From assembly GCA_947650285.1 (NCBI GenBank), contig CANTFL010001254.1:62001-126000 (forward strand): a stretch of DNA of 64,000 nucleotides, written 5' to 3'. This DNA is from Hyaloperonospora brassicae. Lineage: Eukaryota; Oomycota; Peronosporomycetes; Peronosporales; Peronosporaceae. The notes beneath the pieces were generated by a model that was not told the origin of the DNA, made no database searches, and saw nothing but the letters and a program-made list of their open reading frames with translations. Of the stretch, positions 1-9,475 are shown piece by piece. Position 1 is the first letter of the stretch, and each line of letters begins with the position of its first letter. Both the position numbers and the translations under genes were made by a program.

Positions 1-600
1 CTCCCCTTGGCGCTTGACGTGCTCATTCGTGAGCACCTTCACCACGTCTGGGGTACGAAGCTCTGTGCTGCTCATCTCCAAGTTCAGAACAACGTTCTCA
101 AAACTCTTAGGGAGGCTGAGCAGCAGGCAAATTGCAACGTCCTCGTCCTCCATCTTCGCGCCGATGCTGCTAAGCTTGGCGGCGATGTTCAGGACCTCGT
201 TGCAGTGATGCATGACGTTAGCGCCTTCAGCCATCTTCATGCTGAAGAGTTGCCGCTTGAGGTAGATCCTTCCCGCTTTCTGGGATCCACCGTACAGCAC
301 CTTCAGGCGTTGCCACGCAACCCACGCTTCCTCGCAGTTGTCGACCACATGGTGGTAATCCGCACCCATGTGCAGCAACATCATTCCAAACGAGATGTTG
401 CTGGTCTTGACGTAGTCGTCCTGCGCCCGAGGGTCCACATACGTCGGGGAGCTTTCCCGGTTGACAGCGTGCCACACTGACTTCTTCAGGAACACGCCAC
501 GCATGTATCGACTCCAAGTCGAATAGTTATCCCCCTCGAACTTATCGATGAGGACGCTGGAGGATGCGTGGCTGGCAGAAGACATCGCGCTTGGGCTCAT
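1..600 (-). CDS. gag: Copia gag (capsid) protein, partial
   Basis: Open reading frame of 200 codons from ATG at 600 to the window edge, with no stop. The product is the Gag structural protein that would coat element RNA in cytoplasmic virus-like particles. Near residues 16-50 it shows a Copia gag N-terminal pattern ([16 protein letters not shown], then WHAV). It continues with a mostly helical region typical of the UBN2/Retrotran_gag_2 family ([20 protein letters not shown], then [13 protein letters not shown]). The start codon is fixed by its position in the primer-binding site, four bases from the LTR. The plus-strand frame over 7-480 is a shadow of this gene. The zinc knuckle, protease, integrase and RT would lie left of the window. 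Confidence 0.85.
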   Translation of the reverse strand, partial: MSPSAMSSASHASSSVLIDKFEGDNYSTWSRYMRGVFLKKSVWHAVNRESSPTYVDPRAQDDYVKTSNISFGMMLLHMGADYHHVVDNCEEAWVAWQRLKVLYGGSQKAGRIYLKRQLFSMKMAEGANVMHHCNEVLNIAAKLSSIGAKMEDEDVAICLLLSLPKSFENVVLNLEMSSTELRTPDVVKVLTNEHVKRQGE

Positions 601-604
601 AACC
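590..604 (-). other. Primer-binding site of Copia A, anticodon-arm type
   Basis: Directly after the LTR the element strand reads GGTTATGAGCCCAAG. This is nearly the complement of the initiator tRNA-Met anticodon arm, not of a tRNA 3' end. Drosophila copia is known to prime from an internally cleaved initiator tRNA-Met. The ATG inside the site is the gag start codon. Confidence 0.7.
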
Positions 605-904
605 TGTTGACGGTATGGCACGGACGTGACGAGAAGACCGGAAGAGACCGGAGGGAGCGAAGAGGCTTGAGGAGCGGAGCAGAGAACACTTGCTCGGCTA
701 GAAGGAGGATTCGAAAGTGATTGATTCATAGGTCTTAACTCTGCCTACCCTCGACTGCATCCAATCACATGGTGCATCTAATCAACCTGATTTACACGCG
801 TCCAATCATCCTACGCGTCTAATCATCTCTGAGGTAATTACCGACGTAAGAACTATCTCGTAAAAACTACGCTTAAGTTCGGATTGTACCGGTAACCCTT
901 AACA
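605..904 (-). repeat. 5' LTR of Copia element A
   Basis: About 300 bp bounded on the plus strand by TGTTG and TTAACA, so on the element's own strand it reads TGTTAAG to CAACA, with TG/CA ends. Its inner edge abuts the primer-binding site and its outer edge abuts a foreign RT reading frame. No second LTR is in the window, so the boundaries come from these two junctions only. Confidence 0.7.
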
Positions 905-906
905 AT

Positions 907-1357
907 TATGAAGAAACGTTCGCACCAGTGGCCAAGTACACCTCGATTCGCGTGGTGCTCAGCATGCCGTCAAAGTACGGCCTCATGCTACATCAAATGG
1001 ACGTCAAATCAGCGTTTCTTAACGGTTCCCTCGACGAAGACATCTACATGGACCAGCCGGACAAATACCGGGATGAAAAACAGCTGGACCATGTGTGCAA
1101 GCTAAAGTGATCGCTCTACGGCTTGAAGCAATCGCCACGCATGTGGAATCAAACTATCGATGGGTTCATGATCAAGATGGGATTCAAGAAGTGCGAATCG
1201 GACCACCGCATCTACATCAAGCGAGACGACCAAGACATGATTCTCGTGGTGCTCTACGTCGATGATATTATCCTTGACAGCAGCAACAGCGAACTGCTCA
1301 AGTCAACCAAGATGGCGCTGAACACACGTTTCGAGAAGCAGAGCAATGGATCCCTGT
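907..1357 (+). pseudogene. Copia reverse transcriptase fragment
   Basis: Plus-strand fragment of a Copia RT (RNA-dependent DNA polymerase). It starts in YEETFAPVAKYTSIR, passes through the motif MDVKSAFLNGSLDEDIYM, and reaches the catalytic box as LYVDDIILDSSN near 1252-1290, so both catalytic aspartates are kept. One in-frame TGA lies at 1108-1110 between CKLK and SLYGLKQSPRMWN. The left end is cut by Copia A. The right end stops at about 1357, where LINE sequence begins on the other strand. It is therefore a doubly truncated relic. Confidence 0.85.
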
Positions 1358-2880
1358 AGATCGATGTCCAAGGTTGCTGCTTTACGTAACTCCGTGAAAA
1401 TATCAAGAGCCGCATTGATTGAGCGCTGCGGGGATAATACAAATTGAACTGGCAGAAGAGAAGAGGCAGCATTGGCCGAACCAGAAACAATATTTTTGGT
1501 AAATAGATTTAAGTCGCTGTTGAGCAGCGCGACCAGGCGATGATCAAGCGGCAAGGCGGACAACGCATTTTTCTTCAAATACAGAACATTCGCTTCGACG
1601 ACCGAAGCCAGAAACAAGCTTCATTTAAGCCATCTAGTGTACAATGAAGCGAAAAGTGACGAAAGAGCGATTGCGTGATCCCTGTCGAAAATTTGTTGAT
1701 TTCATCCCGCCTTGCAGCTTTCCCACATTTGAGCTTCTTCAAAGCCGAAATTAATTCGTAGGGAGAAATGTCCGACGTCACGGTAGTCATCAATCCGGTC
1801 CGGACCGGGAGGCCTTGGCAATAAATGCATCGGTGCGTCCGGGATCGAAAACGAATGAGTATTGTACGCTCCCGGCCTTCAGCCATTTCATCAGCCAATT
1901 CCTAACACCCCTTCGATCCGTATGTAGCCTTTCCACCCAGGAAAACGCTAGCGTTGTCATGACATTTTGCTGACACCCGAGCGTAGAAAAGTCGTGACTT
2001 CTCGCCTACAGATATGTGTGCTGAAAGAAAAGATGCTCTTTCTTGTTCTTTCCATACTCGTTGACGATGCGCAACATAAAGCCGATGATCCACAGAATAG
2101 TCAACGGGATTCCATATTGTGCAATCTTCTGGCTTACGCGATATTTATAGGTACGTCAAACGCGCCTCCAATATTGATGCATCTAGTCGGTCATATAGAC
2201 GGCTCAGCCGATGTCCATTTCTTCATGTTGGACAATGAAAAGCGAGTTTGTTCGTCTATAAAAGAAGATTGCGGAGATTGGTCTACCATTTATATGGTAG
2301 TCTGCCAATCTAAAGGCTGTATCATAGTCCAATGTCAAAGCAACTTATTCCGTCAGCTTGAAGCTGTGCCAACAGCATTTCCATGGCTTCAAGTATTGTG
2401 CTGTTCGCGGTCTTGTGCGCTCATCCTGGAACAGGATAAAATTGCATCGTTTTACGTAATCGCACGACATACACATGGCGCTCCGATCTGGGTTCTTATG
2501 CCATTGCTGTCAGCTGCTGGACCAGGAACCGACATGTCGACGTTTCGAATCCAATCAGCATGTAGAAAAGTTGAATACCATTGATAAAGTCGTTCGCTAG
2601 CCGATATGCTACGCGACAACGTGCAGAAATAAGTGTGAGTCGACGACTGAAAAGCAGATATTGCCCTTTCCTCATTTGTTATTTTCATGACATTGTCAGG
2701 AACGTCGCTAAGCTCTGACCAAATGAGAAACCGTCTAAGCGCTAGGCAGTCATTTCTTCCTGGTAGCGATTATAAAGAACGACCATTGTGTCACGACGGA
2801 GCGTCTTTTTATTGGTAGTAGATCTGTAGTTCGTATCTTGGTTTTGTAGCTCGACTTGGCGCAAAGAAGGCCTTACCAGC
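1358..2880 (-). pseudogene. LINE ORF2 remnant (endonuclease end and RT start)
   Basis: Minus-strand decayed fragment of a non-LTR retrotransposon. Reading from high to low coordinates, the end of an APE-type endonuclease appears near 2480-2530 (PAADSNGIRTQIGAP; the usual His of the ADH motif is Ser here). Then comes the linker RVSAKCHDNASVFLGGKA near 1930-2000, then the RT start ISPYELISALKKLKCGKAA near 1750-1810, and RT with LLNSDLNLFTKNI near 1500 and SINAALDIFTELRKAATLD near 1370-1430. Frameshifts and stops separate the pieces. The sequence parallels the LINE at 26615-29068. The 3' half of RT is missing. Confidence 0.75.
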
Positions 2881-2884
2881 TGTT

Positions 2885-4411
2885 TTTGGACCGAACGATC
2901 AGGTCACAACTGTACATTCTTCTGAGGCAGCAGTTTGAGGACAACAACGAAATTTTGGCAGTTCAGTGGGTACTGGCGCCACTGGTGACTGACCAGGGTT
3001 TTGGTTGCAAATCACCACACTCAATAAGTATGCCTCGATGTATCCGCCACGTGGCTGGGCATGTGTGGATAAACCACCCTTGGTGCGTCTGCAGTCTAAG
3101 ACGAAGTGGGGAAAAAATTCGTCCATGTCGGAAGTGCTGCAAAGAATACAGAGTATGAAGTTTCTATGCCAGTGACACCCATTCGCCCCACCACATTCTG
3201 CGACAGTATTGAAAATGATACAAATGTTCCGTTGCGCCACAATGCATCAGCTACGTCTCCTCTCGTGCTCACCAGAGAACGTCTAAACCGCGCTTTTCAG
3301 TTGCGATCAGCCATGCTGACCGATGTGTAAGCGATTTCGTGCAACACAAGATGTAAGTTTCTCAGCACAGCTGGAAGAACTGCGTGAAGCAACTTGGCAG
3401 GAAAAGACCGCTTTGTCGTCGCTGGCTGTGATTGGATCGTTTGCTGACGTCCATAGCACTCGATAAGACGCGATAAATATGCATGTGTATTAGACATGAG
3501 TCGCGGATAAGTGATTCGTAGTCGTTGATTGACGTCTGTGTGCGAACGCCGGCAACTGCTTGGCATAAGATGGTAGGGGCGTAGTGGAAGGAGAAATGTG
3601 ACGTTGACCTCCAAACGATAGTAGAACTACCGCGTGCACCCGGACCGCTGCAGACTAAACGCACGCATGTACTGGAAAGCCCTGGGACGCGACACACTCC
3701 ACCAAAATGTAGCAACACATGCTGTGCTTTAGGTAATTGACCAAATATGTATTAGCTAACAGGCACCCCATTGTGCGTGGCCACTACCGGATACTGAATT
3801 TTGTAACGTCGGATAGTTTGCTTTTTCTGGATAGGGTATTGCTGGTCGCTAATCGTTCCTCAACATACCTCACTTTTACTACTATATACTTCACCAATCG
3901 TGTTTAAGATCTTGCTCCCTAACTACATATTCTACAAGCAAGCAGCAACGGTGTACGAGGCGATACTGGTGTTTGTCCGACTGCATCTGTCGTGTGAGAG
4001 ACTTAGACGAGATGGAGGGGAAATAACTTCGGGACGTTTGCGATCGTGACCCTTTATACCGGACCAATGACGCTTTATGGGCTCGGCCGACAGGCGACTG
4101 AAAAAAGGAGTCACTCTTTGGTCTGAATGTAAAGCACAGGAACAGTAACGGTGAAGATAGGAATTGTTGTGTGCAGTCTGTAAATTTTCAATCGAATGAA
4201 GTCGAGACGCTTTGCAGCTCGTTGCGGCGTTGACTTGAGATACTCAAAAACAGTATTAGCGCGTAAAAACTGCTGTTTTCTGCATCTATATCGCTTAATC
4301 GGGTGTGTTTTGTATAAGTCCAGGTGAACCTATGTGCAGCTCTTCTTCGGCGATCCGTTTCTGATAAAAGACACCGTCCGTGGCGTCCATGTAGGGTGAG
4401 TCATTTATGAA
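2885..4411 (-). pseudogene. Decayed unknown gene or element, copy R1
   Basis: About 1.5 kb of diverged sequence that recurs at 55931-57800 (R2), interrupted there by a solo LTR. Both copies preserve parallel minus-strand reading frames, which suggests they descend from a coding sequence. Examples: EVNVT followed downstream by TIQSQPATTKRSFPAKL at 3380-3615 against TIQSNTATMKRSFPIRL in R2; and DRKRPEVIS near 4040 against DRKRPKSSP in R2. Stops and frameshifts break every frame. I do not recognise the family and see no retrotransposon motif, signal peptide or RxLR motif. The right end is the 5' LTR of Copia B. Confidence 0.5.
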
Positions 4412-5091
4412 TGTTTGAAATTGATATGGTTTAAAGTGAGACATGGACATAACAGGTCGTTGTATGAAAAAGGGAAAGGTCGTCATTTGGGAACGAAAAA
4501 AGCCGTTAAGATTGGTAAGGACGTTATATAAGAACATGGAACACCTTTAAATTAGGGAAACATATACCGGTCATTCCACCACAGTATATATGGTCTTCAA
4601 TTTACCTTCTTGTAAGGTTGTTGGGGCACAAAAAACTACGTAATGGTTAGCCAGTACGGAGTTAATATTTACCGACAACAGTAAAGGTTGATTCCCTGCT
4701 ATGTGTAACACTAATACAGATGAAGGTAAGCGACTAAACTAAATACTTTAGTCGTAATAAAAGTAAAATGTTACGGAACATAAATTAAGTCCTATAACGC
4801 TTGTTCTTTGTTTGCCCTGACTCAATTTTATTAATATATATAAACGTATGATGACGTCTACTCACCACCATTGAGCGCGTCTAGCAGCGATAGGTGGGTT
4901 TATATAGTCACAATATGAACTAATGAGGTGACCCTTTGTTCATCCCAACAATACCAAAGTGCTTCGTGCTATTGTTACAAGAATATTCAACGTAATTACT
5001 TTATTACCATTTTTTATCAATGGCAATTCCATGTAACGGGCTATCCCATTACAGTACGCAAGTGTGTGTGTGAACTAACACATAATTAACA
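4412..5091 (+). repeat. 5' LTR of Copia B (contains a nested solo LTR)
   Basis: Begins TGTTTGAAAT and ends ATTAACA next to a primer-binding site. It matches the 3' LTR at 33452-33687 over both flanks of the nested insertion: the segment around GAGACATGGACATAACAGG at 4438 and the segment GTACGCAAGTGTGTGTG from 5054. Removing the nested 437 bp and one duplicated pentamer leaves about 238 bp, close to the 236 bp of the other LTR. Confidence 0.8.
4617..5053 (-). repeat. Solo Gypsy-type LTR nested in the Copia B LTR
   Basis: Reverse-oriented LTR of the TGTAAC family: the right end is the complement of TGTAATGGG, with a hairpin-forming terminus. Left flank GTAAG (4612-4616) and right flank GTACG (5054-5058) are a 5-bp duplication with one mismatch. 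The partner Copia B LTR at about 33655 carries the unoccupied site GTACG, which confirms the insertion. The left terminus is degraded, so the start is placed by the duplication and the conserved GGGGCAC. Confidence 0.7.
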
Positions 5092-5106
5092 GGGTTATGA
5101 GACCAG
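5092..5106 (+). other. Primer-binding site of Copia B
   Basis: GGGTTATGAGACCAG directly after the 5' LTR, one base different from GGGTTATGAGCCCAG, the complement of a eukaryotic initiator tRNA-Met anticodon arm. It is the same primer type as in Copia A and Copia C. Confidence 0.65.
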
Positions 5107-8100
5107 TTCTGATGAATCATACGAGTAAAAGGGTGCCGAAGAAATGGGACGGTGAGGACTAGCAGACGTACGATTTAGCGATGATCATTGAGTTGAAGGA
5201 GATTGACCTATAAATATTTCAGGTGTTGACTTGACCAAGTAAATGCTTGATACTGTTTCTACAGAAAAGCAAGCAGGATTTGCGAAAAAGACCGCGTATG
5301 ATCATGCGAAGGATTAATACGTCGGTGCCTCCGAAAAGGCCGCAGCGGATACGCGACAAGGAGATCGGAACGACATGTAAATTTGTATGAGGGAAAGCAG
5401 AACGAAGCAGTCAGAACAAATACGATTCGTCGCGTTGAGCATGAGCTTTGGAATACAAAGTTGTCACCTAGAGGATTTATGAATTTACATATGCACGAGG
5501 TGTTTAGCCTCAAAGCGAAATTGGTTGACTTATAGCACAGGGTGAAAGATCACACTATATTTGACATGCTGATTATTGGTTTAACATCAGATTGAGCGTC
5601 GTAAGTCTTCGATCTATTATGGTGCATACCCAAGTATATTTACAGCGGATCTATTTCGTGAGCTAGTTCTTGCTGCTTCCGTCAGACAAAGAGAGTTCCG
5701 CGGCAAACGCTATAAACAGCAACAGAGAGGCGGGTTTCACAGTAAAAGTCACAGATTTGGTAAGGAACGAGTTGACAAACCTCCAAGTAGAGCTCGTGAT
5801 CAAAAAAGATTCGATAGTGTTACATATGCGGTGGTTACACACATCTCGAATCTAGCTGTCATCAGGAGATTTCGAACCTAAACAGAGCTTTTACGCTGAA
5901 TCAGAAGCAAAAGGTGCAAGGAAAATCCACCATTTGGCAAAAGGTCACGCAAATAGTTAAGGAGATCTTAGCGATGCACCTACTCAAGAGATTCCTGTAA
6001 ATGAAAGTCGAGTTACTGAGTCGGGGTATGACGAATTAAGTAAGAGATGCTTGTCCCCGCATGAGACGCATGTTATTGAGGTCTATGAAGTAACTACTGA
6101 TGCAGGAGACGCATTAACATTCATCCACATGGATGAAGTAAATGAAAGTGAAACAATGTGGATTTTGACGCCGCGACAAATATACACGTTACCGGAAATA
6201 GAGCGCATTTTTAACGTTCTCAGAGCTTGACACATAGGTGCGAAAGCATACGTGGCGTGGCGCCGAATACTGTATCGCAAATTGCCGCTACGAGGACCGT
6301 AGATTGGTCACATAAGTGGCAGGGAAAACATTGACATTTTATAAAAAAGTATTTTATATCCCAGGAGCAGAATACGAGTTATTATTTCCAGGCCTCGCTA
6401 TTTGCCAGGGTGTTATAACTAACCTAAATGATACATCGCAATTTTTTTCGTATCATTGGAAGAACAAGTGGTAGCTGTAGCTAAAACACAAGATGCTATT
6501 TGGATATTTTAAGATGGGTATTCTCATCAGAGATATGGTCCGTTTCCACGAGGAACTGCACTGTGCAACTACACGATGTCCGACGGAGTAGGATCATTAC
6601 AACTTTGGGATGAGGCACTTTTTCATACGTGCCCACAGCATTTAAAAAACAATGGTGGACAAAGGACAGGTAAGACGCATGATGTTAACAAAACGAGAGC
6701 ACCTCACGTGCGACGCATGCCGATTGGGTAAGAAAAAGCGACAAATACATTAGAAAAAGGTTGATCGAGCGACAAATGAGCGAATAAACTGGTTTCTGAG
6801 GATTTGCTGATACCGGGACAGTCGAATGCGACTAAAGTTGTGGCAGTGCTGATAATCATGGATGATTACTCAAGACTTTTAACCATAAAGGTACCCACAA
6901 AAAAGGGCAGCAAATAGACAAATCAGCATATGTAAGATTATATCCTTTGAGCAGAACGACAAGCCGGTCGGCACATCAGAAATCGTTTATAAAAGGTGAA
7001 GCAAGTACTCAGCGACAAAGGTGGCGAGTTTTGCAACGATGCGATGGAGACTTGGTATTGCTCGAAAGGAATTGTGCACGTTTAAGCTGGACCCAAAATA
7101 TTACCGATGAACCTGTGTGAGACGACTCATCAGTCAATCGAATGCATGACGTAATCAAGAATGGCTCATGCAGAATTTTCGCGAAGTCTATGGACTGAAG
7201 CTATGCGAAGGTAGTGTTTGTTTAAAACCGAGTTCACAACAAATGCACGCAGAAAATTCCGTACAAGATGATGTTTGAGATGATACCTAATATATACCAT
7301 ATCAGAAAGACGAAGCACTTGCATAAGAGCATATAACCAGTGACACCAGGACGCAAGAAAAATGATGTGAATGTCAAGATAGGGTTTGTTCTGGGTTATG
7401 CATAATATGTGGTAGGCTGCAAGGTATATAATGCCGGTTAATACACCGTAAAAATTGTCTTGGATCAATGTGTTACCAAACATATAGTTAACCGCGATCG
7501 ACATGATGTGGAGGTAGAAGAAGATGATATTTCTTCGCTACGCTTTGATCAAGATGATGATGGACAACAAAAGTCATCTGACGATAATATTTAATAACGC
7601 GTTCAGCAACTTTGAAGCGACTTGTGACATCGAGGATGCCGCTCAAGCTACTACAGATCTGGACTATAAATTCTAACAAAGAGTGAAATAAGGGCGGTCT
7701 GTTCCTGATAACAATGATAGACCCAGAACGTACGATGACGTCGAAGACGACATCCAGTCCATAGTTGGCACATGCGGGTCGACCGTAGCCGATTATTACG
7801 CAGACATATCGGACCTGGATGAAATATTGAGTTAAGTTTCGATTGAATTCTATAGCTTTCGAAGAAGGCGACGAATACCAAGGAAGCGCTAATGTTGCAT
7901 TATCCAACGTAGGAGGTATTAATTTAGATCCTGGTGATATAGGGATACATGACCGACAACGTGATAAAGTAACATGAAAACCTGTTTGTCGATCTAAGAA
8001 ACACTCTGAAGCAAACCGTGTTGAGCAAGACGCACAAATAGAAGATGCCAAGAGGGCGCGAACAAAGCTTTGCACACTGCGTGAGCACAGGAAGCCAGGA

Positions 8101-9200
8101 TATTCGATAATTACATAATGAACTAGGTCCTGACGTCATCATAAGTTATGCATCAGTGGAAAGCCTGTCCGTGCGATCAATATCACTTTACCTAAAATAC
8201 ATCCTGAAATGTTAAACTCGATTTATAAGTATCCTTTCTGACAGCAGAGTTAGAGGAAATGAATGCGCTTAAATCTAAAGGGTGATTGCATAAATTGAGA
8301 ATACCAAGGTTCCGGGGACGGCGATCTGGATAAAATCATGTGGGTATATGCTTTGAAGACTGATCAAAAAGGCTTCGTGATCAGATTCAAAGCACGAAGA
8401 TGGCCATGGGAAACCATCAGCGACCAGAAATCGATTTTCACGAAACGTTTCCTCCAATGGCAAGGATGTTTTCGTTTCGGCTACTAATTGCCCTAGCAGC
8501 CGAGCTCGGTCTTGACATCTATGGCGGGGGCACAACCTCACGGCGTAATTTTAATGCCTCACTCAGTATCAAGGAGCACCTACGATCGATAATTGATATC
8601 CTTGCAAGGAAACTGGAAATGTGCACATCGTAAAAAAGGCATCATATGGGCTTCATTATTCAAGATAAGAGTGAAACTCAGAGCTTAACTAATGCTATAT
8701 AGGCCATGTCTATTAGCGGTCGCGAACCAAGCCACTCCTGTATAATTGTTTTTATGGAAACACGACCGTTTATGTCCTGGTCTACGTTGATGTTATTTTG
8801 ATCGCGACCAACAATGCGGAGTACAAGTTGAGCCTACCAAATGACTTAAATGACGATTATAGAATAAAAAATCAAAGGATTAATGACCCAGTTTCCTGGT
8901 TTCGAAGTAAACAAGACAGAGACACAGATCACAATATGTCAAGAACAGTATGCAAAAGAGATCTTTGGAAGTCTGAGTATGATATGACAAATGCTGTAAG
9001 AAAACCTATCGAATTCAATATGCGACTTGCGGGTGATGATACGAACAACAAACAAACATACGGAAGTTACTGAATTTCCTTATCGTGAGGCTATCGGGAT
9101 ACTAATGTATCTGGCAACTAGTAATAGGGCCTAATTTAGCGTTTTTAGTGGGCCAGCTGAGTCTATTAGTCGCCCATCCACGCACCAAGCATGTCAAACG
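5107..9200 (+). pseudogene. Copia B gag-pro-IN-RT, heavily decayed
   Basis: Plus-strand remains of a Copia polyprotein in the expected order. I cannot delimit gag in 5107-6100. Protease-region sequence appears near 6150-6420 (TMWIL, later FYKKVFYIPGAEYELL). A gag-pre-integrase zinc finger follows near 6680-6750 (KREHLTCDACRLGKKK). Integrase core is visible at 6845-7400 (VLIIMDDYSRLLTIKVPTKK, LSDKGGEFCNDAMETWY, PVTPGRKKNDVNVKIGFVLG). RT is at 8370-9110 (VAMGNHQRPEIDFHETFPPM); the catalytic box reads LVYVDVILIATNN near 8780-8815, with the second Asp changed to Val. Stops occur throughout. The frame is cut at 9200 by the LINE, in the sequence for HVKR. Confidence 0.75.
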
Positions 9201-9208
9201 TTGAAGAG

Positions 9209-9475
9209 TGAGTAAGAAAGTGAGGTTATTTGAGGTACGCGTACGACCATCTATATCCTGTCACACGGCAAAAAGATTATTAGGAGACTGCTACGATATA
9301 TACTAGGAAGCACTAGGTTTCGGATAGCAGAACGCCTGCGCGCAACTTTTCGGCGCGAGATATTCATGTTCCTTGATGTCATCACAGGGCCCTGTATGTT
9401 GTATTAGTCGGACTGAGAGGTCTCCAACCAATGATTGACATCAGAACCAAGGACAGTCGTAGCCTCCTGGACTAT
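9209..9475 (-). other. 3' UTR of LINE copy 1
   Basis: On the element strand this holds the region after ORF2, including a GCGCGCAGGCGTTCTG block shared with LINE copy 2 at about 46531, and an end rich in CACT/TACTCACT motifs. The same tail type ends LINE copies 2 and 3. No long poly(A) is present. Homology to LINE copy 2 drops abruptly left of 9388. Confidence 0.65.

Larger units (their letters stand above)
1..904 (-). mobile_element. Copia element A, 5' end, runs off the left edge
   Basis: Minus-strand LTR retrotransposon of the Ty1/Copia type, of which only the 5' LTR (605-904), the primer-binding site and the start of gag lie in the window. It is inserted in an older plus-strand Copia reverse transcriptase fragment, whose reading frame resumes immediately right of the LTR at 907. 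The five bases 905-909 (ATTAT) should be one copy of the target duplication, but the other copy is outside the window. The gag frame has no stop in 200 codons, so this is the best preserved Copia copy here. The assignment rests on the gag, PBS and LTR ends together. Confidence 0.8.

Noticed and set aside
7..480. 157-codon plus-strand frame at the left edge
   Set aside because: It is the exact antisense of a clean Copia gag frame with recognisable motifs on the minus strand.
3297..3718. R1 frames as a possible RxLR or Crinkler effector
   Set aside because: No signal peptide, no RxLR, no LFLAK-type motif; the frames are broken in both copies.
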